A stretch of DNA of 64,000 nt, taken from assembly GCF_001507595.1 (NCBI RefSeq), contig NZ_LQBQ01000039.1:62001-126000 (forward strand). Reading direction: 5' to 3'. The stretch comes from Ruegeria marisrubri (GTDB lineage Bacteria; Pseudomonadota; Alphaproteobacteria; Rhodobacterales; Rhodobacteraceae). The translations under genes and the position numbers were made by a program. The notes beneath the pieces are model-generated. The model worked only from the letters and a program-made list of their open reading frames with translations. It was not told the DNA's origin and made no database searches. This document shows positions 1-8,681 of this stretch, piece after piece. How positions within the stretch are numbered: the stretch's first letter is position 1; each line of letters starts with the position of its first letter.

Positions 1-387
1 CTGCAGGACTGCACCGGGTTCGGCAATGGCGCCTTCGCGGCGACCAGCTGCAACGGCCTGACGACCCATGACGGGGTACGCCTGATCGACCTGAACGGCG
101 CCTATGGATGGTCGCGCAACGGCACCGAGATACACTGCATCCAGACCACCCAGAGCTGGATGGCCGGCACGCGGGCGACCGCGCGGGATGTCGATGGCAG
201 TTGCGTGGCGTTCAAATGCTCGAACCAGAGCAAGATGTGGCTGCAGGACACGCGGGCCGACGCGGCGGGCGGGGTTGTGCAGAACCATGCCATCGAGGCC
301 AATGGCGGCACGGTTCTGACCCGTGGTCATGTGACCGTGGCGGGCGATGTGAGCCTCAGTTCCGGTGGGACGGTTTCGCCGTTCTGA
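1..387 (+). CDS. C-terminus of a probable secreted beta-helix protein (partial)
   Basis: The frame is open from the first base of the window and stops at 387, giving the last 128 residues of a protein whose start lies outside. The residues are rich in G, N, T, S and short beta-like repeats (for example TRADAAGGVVQNHAIEANGG), with four Cys. This resembles right-handed parallel beta-helix proteins that are often found in exopolysaccharide loci as polysaccharide lyases or surface proteins. That family assignment is inference from composition and context; no catalytic motif is visible in this fragment. Its last 61 bases overlap, tail to tail, the end of the convergent glycosyltransferase gene. 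Confidence 0.55.
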   Translation: MQDCTGFGNGAFAATSCNGLTTHDGVRLIDLNGAYGWSRNGTEIHCIQTTQSWMAGTRATARDVDGSCVAFKCSNQSKMWLQDTRADAAGGVVQNHAIEANGGTVLTRGHVTVAGDVSLSSGGTVSPF

Positions 388-1445
388 GCCAGCCGGCGGG
401 CGAGTTCCGACCAGTCGGGCAACGCCTCGGGCCGGCGCTCCCGGCGCTCGCATCGGTCAAGGGCGCCGGGCTGGCCGTAGCCGATGATCGCAGGCAGGGA
501 CGGGTGGCAGAGCCGGTCCGGTCCGAGGATCGGCAGCCCGAAATGGCGATAGAGCAGGATCCGGTTCGAGTTCGTGGTCTGGTACTCGATGCCGGGCCGG
601 TCGACATAGGGCGCGAGGCCGATATCGGCATGGGCGATGTGGGCAAGCGTGGTGTCGAAGCTTTGTTCGCCGTGAAAGAACAGGTTCGGCAGCCGGGGCG
701 GGGTGGACTTGAGCCGGCCCAGTACATGCAGCCGCCAGTTGGGGCGCGATTGGGCGATGCGCAGAAGGGCAGGGATGTCCAGTTGGGTGGTGCCGGCGCA
801 GACAGCCTCGAATTGCGCTCGGGGCTCGTAGGGGTCTGGTTGGGGCCGCGCCAACGCTTCGCGTGGGATTCCCATCGGGTCGAGCGTCACCTTCGGATGC
901 GGGAACCGTTGCGCCAGACGCGGCGAGGGCGTGCTGATCCGGTCGAAAAGGCAGGCGTATCGCTGCTCGGCGCGGATCAGGAGGCCGGGCGGATTGAGCA
1001 GGCGGATATCGTCGTTGACCCGATAGATCAAGCGCGCCTGCGGCGCCAGACGACGGGCGAGCGGGGTCAGCATGACCGGCGCGCCGCTTTCGATCAGCAC
1101 CAGATCTGCACGGGCCAGCGGCGCTTTCAGGCGCGATGCCCAATAGGCCGGGAACAGGCAATGCGCCGGGTTCAGCAGTGGGTCAAGCGTCGTGCGCAGC
1201 GGATGGATCGGGGAATAGCCGAAGAGTGCGGTCAGGCGCTCGCTCAAGCGGTGCGTGCCCGGTCTGGGCGGCGTCTCGAGCACGGCCAGCCGCTTGTCCC
1301 CGAATACGCGGGACAACCAGCTGTAGCCGACCGTCCCGAAGGTCACGTGCCATCCCAGTTTCTGCAACTCGTCAGATATCCAAAGAAAGCTGGGCCGACG
1401 TTTTTGTCCGGGAAAATGGCCGGTGAGCAGGACGGCACGGTTCAT
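327..1445 (-). CDS. GumK-like glycosyltransferase (probable glucuronosyltransferase)
   Basis: The predicted protein has 372 residues. It would transfer a sugar, by analogy with GumK a glucuronosyl residue, to a lipid-linked oligosaccharide at the cytoplasmic face of the inner membrane. The N-terminus (LLTGHFPGQKRRPSFLWISD) resembles the GumK N-terminal fold, with a basic loop followed by an ISDELQ helix. A GT-B style C-terminal part contains HADIGLAPY and a G-rich end. The start at 1445 was chosen because its ATG overlaps the stop of the upstream flippase gene by 4 bases (ATGA). The open frame runs further upstream but overlaps that gene. A UDP-glucuronate donor is an inference from family and from the sugar-nucleotide genes near 31-32 kb. 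Confidence 0.6.
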   Translation of the reverse strand: MNRAVLLTGHFPGQKRRPSFLWISDELQKLGWHVTFGTVGYSWLSRVFGDKRLAVLETPPRPGTHRLSERLTALFGYSPIHPLRTTLDPLLNPAHCLFPAYWASRLKAPLARADLVLIESGAPVMLTPLARRLAPQARLIYRVNDDIRLLNPPGLLIRAEQRYACLFDRISTPSPRLAQRFPHPKVTLDPMGIPREALARPQPDPYEPRAQFEAVCAGTTQLDIPALLRIAQSRPNWRLHVLGRLKSTPPRLPNLFFHGEQSFDTTLAHIAHADIGLAPYVDRPGIEYQTTNSNRILLYRHFGLPILGPDRLCHPSLPAIIGYGQPGALDRCERRERRPEALPDWSELARRLAQNGETVPPELRLTSPATVT

Positions 1446-2629
1446 GCGGCGGCCCTCGCCGGAGCGGGCCGCAACCAGCGCTGGGCGGCCCTGATATACC
1501 AGAGCAGCACCAGCAGGGACGCAGTCGGCAACGCCCAGATGGCGGTGTTCAGCGTGGTCTGCAGGCCGGGCAGGGCCAGGATCAGGGTCATGCCCAGCGT
1601 GGCGAGGCTGCGGGTCAGGGTCAGGCGGATGGCTCCGGCGGCGCTGAGCGCCTGGGTGACCGGCATGGCGAGCGCGGTCAGCAATCCGGTGAGGCAGAAG
1701 GCTGGCATCAGGGGCGCAACGGAGGCGGCATGGGCCGGTCCGACCGCGATGGCCAGAATTTTCGGGGCTGCAAGCAGGGCGAGCGGGTAGACGAGGCAGG
1801 CGACCCGCGCGGTCACGGACATGCTGCGGGTCAGTTCTTCGCGCAGCGCGGGTCGCGGCAGGCCGGCGAAACGTGGCAGCGCGACATAGCGGATTGGCGC
1901 GATGGCCAGCGCGTCGATCAGGCTCAGAAAACGGGCCGCGATCTGGAAGGCGCCGGCGGCGGCCAGGCCGAGGCAAGCGCCGATTGCCAGTTGCAGGAGC
2001 GGCAGCGTCGCATTCCCTGCAAGATCCCGCAGCGACAGGCGCAGCGTGTCGGGCAGGATGGCGCGGATTTCACGCCAGTGAGGGCGGGTGCTCGGGCCGA
2101 TGGGCGACAGCCAGATCGACAACGCCCCGGTCAATGCCGTATTGGCGAGCGCGAAGGTCACTAGGCTGAAGGTGCCACCGCCTTGGGCCAGCACCAAGAG
2201 TGCCAGCGCGGCGGAGGTGGATTGCGCGACCATGGTGCGCATGGCCAGCGCGCGCAGGCGCATCTGCCGGCGCAGATAGGATTCGGACGGTTGCGCGATG
2301 CTTTGGATCAGCGGGATAGGCGCCAGGGCGGCAAGTGTCGGCCCGACCGGGGGCGGCAGCAGCAGGGCCGCGCCGGCAAGGATCAGGCTGACGGTCAGGC
2401 CGAGGGTCAAGGAGAGCGCGATCAGCGCGTTCCGGCGCTCGCCGTGCAGAATGGCGGCATCTCCGAGCCCTGCCCGCAGCACCCCCTGCGTCAGGCGGAC
2501 GGGGGCAAAGGCGGTGGCGAAGGTACCGATTTCGGCGAGGGTGAGAAAACGGCTGGCGACCAGCAACAGGCTCGCATTCACCGCCAGGCGCGAAAACTGA
2601 AGCACCGTGGACCAGAAGGTCGGGCTCAT
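1442..2629 (-). CDS. Wzx-like polysaccharide flippase (MATE/MOP superfamily)
   Basis: The predicted 395-residue integral membrane protein has about a dozen hydrophobic segments spread over its whole length (for example LALLVLAQGGGTFSLVTFAL). This pattern fits oligosaccharide flippases of the Wzx/PST family, which move undecaprenyl-linked repeat units across the inner membrane. The N-terminal QFSRLAVNASLLLVASRFLT and the segment IQSIAQPSESYLRRQMR are typical of EPS-locus flippases. The start at 2629 overlaps the stop of the acyltransferase gene by 4 bases, and the gene's own stop overlaps the next start in the same way, so the genes are probably translationally coupled. Confidence 0.75.
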   Translation of the reverse strand: MSPTFWSTVLQFSRLAVNASLLLVASRFLTLAEIGTFATAFAPVRLTQGVLRAGLGDAAILHGERRNALIALSLTLGLTVSLILAGAALLLPPPVGPTLAALAPIPLIQSIAQPSESYLRRQMRLRALAMRTMVAQSTSAALALLVLAQGGGTFSLVTFALANTALTGALSIWLSPIGPSTRPHWREIRAILPDTLRLSLRDLAGNATLPLLQLAIGACLGLAAAGAFQIAARFLSLIDALAIAPIRYVALPRFAGLPRPALREELTRSMSVTARVACLVYPLALLAAPKILAIAVGPAHAASVAPLMPAFCLTGLLTALAMPVTQALSAAGAIRLTLTRSLATLGMTLILALPGLQTTLNTAIWALPTASLLVLLWYIRAAQRWLRPAPARAAA

Positions 2630-3627
2630 GCGAAAACTCCCTTGAGGGGGCGGTCGATGGTGCGCATCAGCGGCCGCTCGACGAGTCGGTACGTGGCAAG
2701 GGCGACGGCGATGGAGGCGGCACAGGCCAGCACGACGTAAAGCCAGGCGGCTCCGGCGGGCAGGGCCGGCAGCAGGATCAGGGTCAGCAGCCGCAGCGTG
2801 AAGCGGTGCGAAAGATACAGCGCGTAGCTGGCGTCGCCCAGCCTCTGAAACGGCAACTGCCTGTTCGGGCACAGCAGGGTGCCGGCGGCGACGAGCAGCG
2901 CGGCCGGCAGACCGGCGGCGAGGAAACGCGGCAGCGGTGCCGCATCGAGCGCCACCAGCAAGGCAAGACCGGCCACCGCGGCCGACAGGGCCAGTGGGGT
3001 TGAAGGGCGGCAATAGCCGCGCTGCCAGAGCCGGGCCAAGGCGATGCCGTAGAGAAATTCGAGGATCAGCGGGTTGGTCCAGAACCTGAGCGCCGTGCCG
3101 CTCCAACCGGCCAGCGACAGGGCGCTGAGGCCGATGAGCAGAACCGCGAGCACGCGGCAGGGTCTCGGCAACGTGAGCGACAGGGCGGCAAGCGTGTAGA
3201 AGAAGACCTCGTAGTTCAGGGTCCAGCCCAGCGACAACACGGGCGCGATGCGGCCGTCCGCGCGCGCGTAGGGCAGGAACAGGTAGGAACTGAGGATCTG
3301 GCCGGGTTCCAGGCTGGTATCCTTGGCGGCAGCCGGAGCCAGGAGCAGCACCATCACCATCAGGGTGGTGAACAGATAGTAGAGCGGCACCACCCGCAGC
3401 AGACGCCGCCGGAAAAAGGCGGCGGGGCGCTCTGCGTAACGGCTGGCCGACAGGGTGATGATGAAGCCCGAGATGACGAAGAATATGTCGACGCCGCGAG
3501 TCCAGGGCATACTGTCGCCCGCCAGATCAATTGCAAGATAATGCTCGGCCTCGGCGATGACGTGGCCCGTCAGCACCAAGAGCGCGGCCAGTGCGCGCAG
3601 CAGTTGCAGACCTGCGAGTCTAGGCAT
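2626..3627 (-). CDS. Acyltransferase 3 family membrane protein (ExoZ/OafA-like)
   Basis: The 333-residue protein has roughly ten membrane segments. Its N-terminal block GLQLLRALAALLVLTGHVI, followed by RGVDIFFVISGFII, is the hallmark of acyltransferase family 3, whose members O-acetylate or succinylate surface polysaccharides. The ending ATYRLVERPLMR is also typical. It would acylate the EPS repeat unit in the inner membrane. The start at 3627 (MPRLAGLQ) overlaps the preceding polymerase gene by 8 bases; a longer frame starting at 3732 would lie inside that gene and lacks homology-like sequence. The acyl group cannot be deduced. Confidence 0.85.
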   Translation of the reverse strand: MPRLAGLQLLRALAALLVLTGHVIAEAEHYLAIDLAGDSMPWTRGVDIFFVISGFIITLSASRYAERPAAFFRRRLLRVVPLYYLFTTLMVMVLLLAPAAAKDTSLEPGQILSSYLFLPYARADGRIAPVLSLGWTLNYEVFFYTLAALSLTLPRPCRVLAVLLIGLSALSLAGWSGTALRFWTNPLILEFLYGIALARLWQRGYCRPSTPLALSAAVAGLALLVALDAAPLPRFLAAGLPAALLVAAGTLLCPNRQLPFQRLGDASYALYLSHRFTLRLLTLILLPALPAGAAWLYVVLACAASIAVALATYRLVERPLMRTIDRPLKGVFA

Positions 3628-4906
3628 GGGCGCGCCTCCTGTCCGGCATTGAGCGGGCGTGCGCGAGAAGCTCCTGTGCAGGCAGGGCAACTGCAGTCCT
3701 TCGCATCCGCGACAACCGGCACAGCGCGGCAATCACCAGCATCGAGAACAGGCTGTTCTGATGCGTCACATACAGACCATGCGACGAGAAAAGCAGCGCC
3801 GCGCCGATCTGCGCATAGAGTGCCGCCCAAAGCAGGTTTCCATGCGCCCGGTGGTAGGCCAGCCGCAGGACGAAACCAGCAGCGACCAGGGTGGTAGCGC
3901 CGCCGAACGGGCCGAAATCCACATAGGGCGCGGTCAGCAACGAGAACTCGCCGCCGCCGCGCAGGCCCTGAGCTGCATCTACCCGGTTGGCCAGCATCGG
4001 CCCGAAGATTCCGTCGGTGAAAGACAGCACCATCAGCCCATGCAGGGAGTGGGCGCCCAGTGTCAGTGGAGCCTCGGCCATCAGCGGCGCGAAGGAGTTC
4101 CACAGGTCGTTGACGAAATAAAAGGCGAGCTTCTGCGCGGCGATGTCCATGGCGGGGCGGTCAAAATGCGGGTTGGTGAGGCTTTCGCGCAGGGTCCAGA
4201 CCGAAAGGAACACCAGCACGCCCAGCATCAGCCAGCGCAGGCCGACAAGGCGTCGGCGGATCAGGCAGGTCACCAGATAGGCCGAGAGCACGAATTGCAG
4301 CAGCAGCAGGCGCTGGCTCATCACCACCGGCAGCAGGAACAGAGCGATGCCGTTCAGAAAAAGCACATGAACGCAGCCCCGGCGGGCACGGCGGGGCAGG
4401 CTGCGGCCTCCTGCGGCGAGGATTCCGGCCGCGAGACAGCCGGTTGCCGGCAGTGCGGCATAGATGAGGCGCATGCCGGTGAACAGCTTGTTCTGCAACA
4501 GCAGGTCGCGGGCGCCCAGCGTGTCCTGCGCAGCGAGTGACACAAGGCTGGCCAGCCCGCCATTGCGCGCCGCGGTGAGCGCCACCCAGCACAGGGTGGT
4601 GACGAGGAACAGCGTGTTCGCATATGCCGTCAGGCGGGCGGCGCGAGGAAGGTTGAATTCATGTCGCCACGGGCGCGGCCTCGGCAGCGCGACGCGAGCC
4701 GCGAGATTTCCGGTCAGCAGCGCCGCCATGGCGGTCATCACCCACAGCCCGCCCAACCAGGTGAACGCGGCGGGGTCCAGACCTTCGCGTGCCAGAAACA
4801 CGGGCAGCAGGTCGAAGGTCTTCGGCAACGCCAGCGCCAGACCGGCGAAGGCAAAGGTCAGGCCCCAGCAGACGGCAAGCAGAAAGAGGGGCGAGAGCCA
4901 TTTCAT
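3620..4906 (-). CDS. Wzy-like polysaccharide polymerase (multi-spanning membrane protein)
   Basis: The 428-residue protein consists mostly of hydrophobic segments with a larger polar loop around residues 240-320 (NPHFDRPAMDIAAQK to RVDAAQGLRGGGEF). This is the arrangement expected of an oligosaccharide repeat-unit polymerase. Sequence families of Wzy are very divergent, so the call relies on topology and on its position between acyltransferase, flippase and glycosyltransferase genes. The motif YVDFGPFGG near the C-terminal third resembles a motif seen in O-antigen polymerase-like proteins. Its start overlaps the upstream sulfotransferase stop by 4 bases. Confidence 0.65.
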   Translation of the reverse strand: MKWLSPLFLLAVCWGLTFAFAGLALALPKTFDLLPVFLAREGLDPAAFTWLGGLWVMTAMAALLTGNLAARVALPRPRPWRHEFNLPRAARLTAYANTLFLVTTLCWVALTAARNGGLASLVSLAAQDTLGARDLLLQNKLFTGMRLIYAALPATGCLAAGILAAGGRSLPRRARRGCVHVLFLNGIALFLLPVVMSQRLLLLQFVLSAYLVTCLIRRRLVGLRWLMLGVLVFLSVWTLRESLTNPHFDRPAMDIAAQKLAFYFVNDLWNSFAPLMAEAPLTLGAHSLHGLMVLSFTDGIFGPMLANRVDAAQGLRGGGEFSLLTAPYVDFGPFGGATTLVAAGFVLRLAYHRAHGNLLWAALYAQIGAALLFSSHGLYVTHQNSLFSMLVIAALCRLSRMRRTAVALPAQELLAHARSMPDRRRAHA

Positions 4907-5619
4907 CCCGACGTCGCCGCAAGTTCTCGGGCCGCGCGGTAGATCGCGATGTCCGGTGCGCAGAGTTCCCTGATCTGCGGCGCCAGCGCCTCGGGCACAA
5001 CGGTCGGAGTCGGGGCGCGGTTGCGCCGAAGATGGGGCAAGGGGCCTATGAGCCGACGCAGCCCGGCGGCAAATGCGGCAGGGTCCGAAAGGTCACCCAC
5101 CAGGTCAAACCGGCGCAGCGACGCGATGGCGGTCTCGATGGCCCGGGGCAGGTCCCGGCAGCGGGTCTGTGACCGGCCGCCAAAATAGAAAAGATACTGC
5201 GACGCCAGCCGGGCCGCATCCGGTGTGTCGAGAAAGGCCTCCAATGTCGGTGCGCGGGTCGGGTCGGGGTGGCGGCGCTGCAGGTAGCGGTAATGGGACA
5301 CGAACCGTTCGACCGGGTCGCGCAGCAGGGTCACATGGGCATGATCGCGCGCCGCGGTATCGTGCAGCGCGGGGTTGTAGCGCACATGGGCGGCGATACA
5401 GCGGGTGCCGCGGCCGACCAGCCGGGCCAGTTCGGCATCGCGCAGGGCGTAGTCGGCTTCGATCCGGTCCTCGCCGGAAAGCCGGGCATCGACCTGGGGT
5501 AGGGTGCGGCGCCGGCCGAGGCCGATCGTGGCCTGGCTGGTCAGGTGCCGCAGCCGCAGCGCCGCCCCAAAGCTCGACCCGCCGCATTTCGGCACATGGA
5601 TGTAGATGATGCCCCGCAT
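4903..5619 (-). CDS. PAPS-dependent sulfotransferase family protein
   Basis: The 238-residue protein starts with IYIHVPKCGGSSF (residues 5-17), the 5'-phosphosulfate binding loop of carbohydrate sulfotransferases. It carries the 3'-phosphate binding motif LRDPVERFVSHYRYLQ near residue 110. These are the two cofactor-binding signatures of the family, and the length is normal. It would add sulfate from PAPS to a sugar. It is the first gene of the five-gene minus-strand EPS operon, so the EPS repeat unit is the likely acceptor; this is inference. The divergent intergenic region upstream carries a TTAA-N7-TTAA site. Confidence 0.82.
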   Translation of the reverse strand: MRGIIYIHVPKCGGSSFGAALRLRHLTSQATIGLGRRRTLPQVDARLSGEDRIEADYALRDAELARLVGRGTRCIAAHVRYNPALHDTAARDHAHVTLLRDPVERFVSHYRYLQRRHPDPTRAPTLEAFLDTPDAARLASQYLFYFGGRSQTRCRDLPRAIETAIASLRRFDLVGDLSDPAAFAAGLRRLIGPLPHLRRNRAPTPTVVPEALAPQIRELCAPDIAIYRAARELAATSG

Positions 5620-5691
5620 CGTGCGCCCTGCCCGTTCCCCCCGGCAAATTCTCCGGCTCGTTTCCGTTTTGTTAAGGATCGCCGCTCAAGG

Positions 5692-5706
5692 TTAACGCGA
5701 CCTTAA
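5692..5706. promoter_or_regulatory. CtrA-type binding site, TTAA-N7-TTAA
   Basis: The sequence TTAACGCGACCTTAA is an exact match to the full CtrA consensus TTAA-N7-TTAA and is also part of an inverted repeat GGTTAA-N7-TTAACC (5690-5708). A further TTAA lies at 5672-5675. It sits between the divergent sulfotransferase (start 5619) and GT4 glycosyltransferase (start 5737), a position where a response regulator could act on either promoter. Binding is inferred from the motif only. Confidence 0.6.
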
Positions 5707-5736
5707 CCGTCAAGGCCGGGCGGAAACTCGGGGGAG

Positions 5737-6888
5737 ATGGACATGCATATCGTGCACTTGGTGACCCGGCTGCTGCGGGCGGGGTCCGAGGAAAACACGT
5801 TGGAGACCTGCCGCTGGCAGGCGCAGGCCGGGCACCGGGTGACGCTGCTCCACGGCGCCGACTTCGATACATGGTGGTATGACAACCCGGTGCCCGGGGT
5901 GGAACTTGTGCGGGTGCCGCCGCTGGTGCATCGGCTGGATCCTCGGTCGGACTGGCGGGCGCTGGCCGCACTTCGGCGGCTCTATCGCGCGTTGCGGCCC
6001 GACGTGATCCACACGCACCAGAGCAAGGCGGGCATCCTCGGGCGCCGGGCCTCGGATGCGGTGCCGGCGGCGCGGGTCGTGCATGGTATCCACATCGTGC
6101 CGTTCCACGGCGTCGATGCGGTGCGGCGCGCGCTCTATCTGGCGGCCGAGCGCCGTGCCGCGCTGCGGACCGATCTCTTCATCGCGGTATCGGAAGCCGT
6201 GGGGCAGGCCTATGTCGAGGCCGGAATTGCCCGGCCCGATCAAGTGCATTGCGTGCGCTCCGGCATGGATCTGCACCGGTTTCGCGCCGCGGTGCCGCCG
6301 TCGGACTGGCGGGCGCTGCTGCGCCTGCGCCCGGGCGATGCCAAGCCGCCGGTGGCGGTGATGCTGGCCTCTTTCGAGCCCCGCAAGCGGCACCTGCCGT
6401 TCCTGCGCAGCTTCGCCCGCGCCGCGCGGGGCGACGCCCGGTTGCTGCTGGCCGGGCAGGGGCCGGGCGAAGCGGCTCTGCGGGCCGAGATTCGCGCGCT
6501 GGGAATGCAGGACCGGGTGATCCTCTGCGGGTACCGTCCCGACCCCGAGGCGTTGCTGGCCCTGGCGGACCTGTCGGTGCTGGCCTCGGTGCGCGAGGGT
6601 TTGCCGCGGGTGGTCGTGCAGTCGCTGGCGGCCCGAACACCCGTTCTGGTCAGCGATCTGCCGGGGATCTCCGAAGTCGTCCGCGACGGTGTCAACGGCA
6701 GGATCCGTCCGTCCGGAGATCTGGACGGGCTGGCGGCGCGGCTGGTCGATCTGCTCGCGGATCGTCGCGCCCTGGACGAACTGCGCCGGGGGGCGGCGAC
6801 CACGGATCTGAGCGACTGGCAGCTTGAGGAACTGGGGCGGCGGACGACGGAACTCTATCAAATGCCGACGGAAAGGCGGGTGGCATGA
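5737..6888 (+). CDS. GT4 family glycosyltransferase
   Basis: The 383-residue GT-B fold protein has an N-terminal domain beginning MHIVHLVTRLLRAGSEENT, with a glycine-rich loop adapted to this subgroup. The C-terminal Rossmann domain contains the EX7E-type region (REGLPRVVVQSLAARTPVL) that binds the nucleotide sugar. PDVIHTHQSKAGILG near residue 90 is typical of GT4 enzymes that build EPS repeat units at the cytoplasmic membrane. Donor and acceptor are unknown. Its stop overlaps the start of the next glycosyltransferase by 4 bases. The ATG at 5737 follows a purine-rich stretch (cgggggagatgg). Confidence 0.88.
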   Translation: MDMHIVHLVTRLLRAGSEENTLETCRWQAQAGHRVTLLHGADFDTWWYDNPVPGVELVRVPPLVHRLDPRSDWRALAALRRLYRALRPDVIHTHQSKAGILGRRASDAVPAARVVHGIHIVPFHGVDAVRRALYLAAERRAALRTDLFIAVSEAVGQAYVEAGIARPDQVHCVRSGMDLHRFRAAVPPSDWRALLRLRPGDAKPPVAVMLASFEPRKRHLPFLRSFARAARGDARLLLAGQGPGEAALRAEIRALGMQDRVILCGYRPDPEALLALADLSVLASVREGLPRVVVQSLAARTPVLVSDLPGISEVVRDGVNGRIRPSGDLDGLAARLVDLLADRRALDELRRGAATTDLSDWQLEELGRRTTELYQMPTERRVA

Positions 6889-8042
6889 CGATCTATGTGA
6901 ACGCCCGCTTTCTGACCCAGCCCCTGTCCGGGGTGCAACGTTACGCCCGCGAATTGCTCGCCGCGCTCGACCGGGCGCTGGCGGCCGATCCGGACCTGCG
7001 GAGAAGGTTGGGGCCGGTGGTGGCGCTGCATCCGGCTGAACCCGTCGCCGATCCCGGATGGACGGTCATCGAACGGCGCCCGGTCCCTGATGGCAACGGC
7101 CATCTGTGGGAACAGGCCGCGCTGGCGCGCGCGGCGCGCGACGGGGTTCTGCTGAGCCTCGGCAACAGCGGGCCGCTGCTGCATCGCCGCCAGGTCATCT
7201 GTTTCCACGACGCCAATGTCTGGCTTGTGCCCGAGGCCTTTTCGCTTCGGTATCGGATGTTGCATCGGGTGCTGCGACCGCAACTGGCGCGGCGGGCGGC
7301 GGCGCTGATAACGGTCAGCCGGTATTCGGCCAGCGAACTGGCGGCACGGCTGCGGGTCGGGACGGACCGGTTCAGCGTGATCCCCAACAGCGCGGTGCAT
7401 ATCCGTTCGGTGGCCCCGGACGCGTCAGCGCTGCAACGGCATGGGTTGAAAAGGGCAGGATACCTGCTGACCGTGGGCAACCGCAGTTCCAACAAGAACA
7501 TCTCGCGTTTGGTGGCGGCGCATCGTTTGGCAGGCCCGGCGCTGCCGCAGCTGGTGATTGCGGGCGGCGCGGTGCCGGGACTGGCCCGCGCAGGTGATGA
7601 AACGGGCGCGCGGTTTCTGGGGCGGGTCACGGATGGCGAGTTGCGGGCGCTCTACGAGGGCGCGGCGGGCTTCGTGTTTCCTTCGCTCTACGAAGGCTTC
7701 GGCATCCCGCCGCTGGAGGCGATGGAACTGGGCGTGCCGGTGCTGGCGGCACGGGATTCAGCCTTGCCGGAGGTGCTGGGCGGGGCCCCGATCTGGTTCG
7801 ATCCGCGCGACGAGGTGGATATGGCCCGCGCGCTGCGAAACTTCGCGGGGCTCTCAACGGCGGATCGGGCTGCAATGGTGGCGGCCGGCCGAAAACGCGC
7901 TTTGGCGTTCACCTGGGAGGCCAGCGCGGCCCGTCTGGCAAAACTGCTGGAGCAGCTTCAGCAGCCCGTAGGGCGGACCAGTGTCAGCGCGGTGCGCCAG
8001 ATCAGGTCCAAATCGACGGCGAGGCTCATGTCACGCCGATAG
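6885..8042 (+). CDS. GT4 family glycosyltransferase (mannosyltransferase-like)
   Basis: The 385-residue protein starts MTIYVNARFLTQPLSGVQRY, the signature of the GT4 subgroup related to WbaZ/WfcD mannosyltransferases. FPSLYEGFGIPPLEAM around residue 270 is the nucleotide-sugar binding EX7E motif. NSGPLLHRRQVICFHDANVW is also typical of this subgroup. It probably adds one sugar to the EPS repeat unit. The start is fixed by the 4-base overlap with the preceding gene. Its final 85 bases overlap, on the opposite strand, the end of the initiating sugar transferase gene, an unusually long convergent overlap. Confidence 0.87.
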   Translation: MTIYVNARFLTQPLSGVQRYARELLAALDRALAADPDLRRRLGPVVALHPAEPVADPGWTVIERRPVPDGNGHLWEQAALARAARDGVLLSLGNSGPLLHRRQVICFHDANVWLVPEAFSLRYRMLHRVLRPQLARRAAALITVSRYSASELAARLRVGTDRFSVIPNSAVHIRSVAPDASALQRHGLKRAGYLLTVGNRSSNKNISRLVAAHRLAGPALPQLVIAGGAVPGLARAGDETGARFLGRVTDGELRALYEGAAGFVFPSLYEGFGIPPLEAMELGVPVLAARDSALPEVLGGAPIWFDPRDEVDMARALRNFAGLSTADRAAMVAAGRKRALAFTWEASAARLAKLLEQLQQPVGRTSVSAVRQIRSKSTARLMSRR

Positions 8043-8617
8043 GCGCGGTCCAGCCGGACCCGCGTGCTGTAACACCCGTCGAGACGCCCGTGCACCTGCC
8101 AAGGGCCGGTGACCCCGGGCCTCTGATCGAGATAGGTGGCGGGAGCCGGGGCGTAATAGTCCAACTCCTCTGCGGTGATCGGGCGGGGGCCGACCAATGA
8201 CATCTCGCCGCGCAGGACATTGAGGATCTGCGGCAGCTCGTCCAGCGAGGTGCGGCGCAGGAAGCGGCCCAGCCTTGTCACGCGGGGGTCGTGCCGGAGC
8301 TTGCGGTTGAGCGCCCATTCCTCGGCCGCCTGCGGGTTGGCGCGCAGGTGTTCATGGAGGATTCGCTCGGAATCGGGGAGCATCGTGCGAATCTTGTAAC
8401 AACGGAAGACGCGGCCATGCTGGCCGATGCGGCTGTGCGCGTAGAAACCCGGCCCGCCCTGTGCCTTCGTGGCCGCCCAACTCAGGGCGATGACGGGCAA
8501 CAGCACGGGCAGCAGCAGCAGCGACAGCCCCAGATCGAGCAGGCGCTTGCCGGCCCGGGCATAAAAATCGGGCCGCATCGCCCCGGTGCCGCAATCGAGC
8601 TGGTCGAAATGCGTCAT
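7958..8617 (-). CDS. Initiating sugar transferase (WcaJ/ExoY, bacterial sugar transferase family)
   Basis: The 219-residue protein transfers a hexose-1-phosphate to undecaprenyl phosphate and so starts the EPS repeat unit. One hydrophobic segment (residues about 24-45, LLDLGLSLLLLPVLLPVIAL) precedes the catalytic domain. That domain has the family motifs FRCYKIRTM, LRRTSLDELPQILNVLRGEMSLVGPRP and RPGVTGPWQVHGR. The Asp-Glu pair in SLDELPQ is the expected catalytic site. I prefer the ATG at 8617 (MTHFDQLD); an in-frame start at 8659 is possible. A CtrA-type site lies 65 bases upstream of this start. Confidence 0.9.
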   Translation of the reverse strand: MTHFDQLDCGTGAMRPDFYARAGKRLLDLGLSLLLLPVLLPVIALSWAATKAQGGPGFYAHSRIGQHGRVFRCYKIRTMLPDSERILHEHLRANPQAAEEWALNRKLRHDPRVTRLGRFLRRTSLDELPQILNVLRGEMSLVGPRPITAEELDYYAPAPATYLDQRPGVTGPWQVHGRLDGCYSTRVRLDRAYRRDMSLAVDLDLIWRTALTLVRPTGC

Positions 8618-8681
8618 TTGGTGAACTCCGTCGTGTTTCCCACCCACGCGGTCATTCACGCTCCATTAACCGTATCTGTGG

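Noticed and set aside
108..1790. 560-codon plus-strand frame over the GumK-like gene
   Set aside because: The composition is typical of a shadow frame, and the minus strand shows a coherent, coupled operon.
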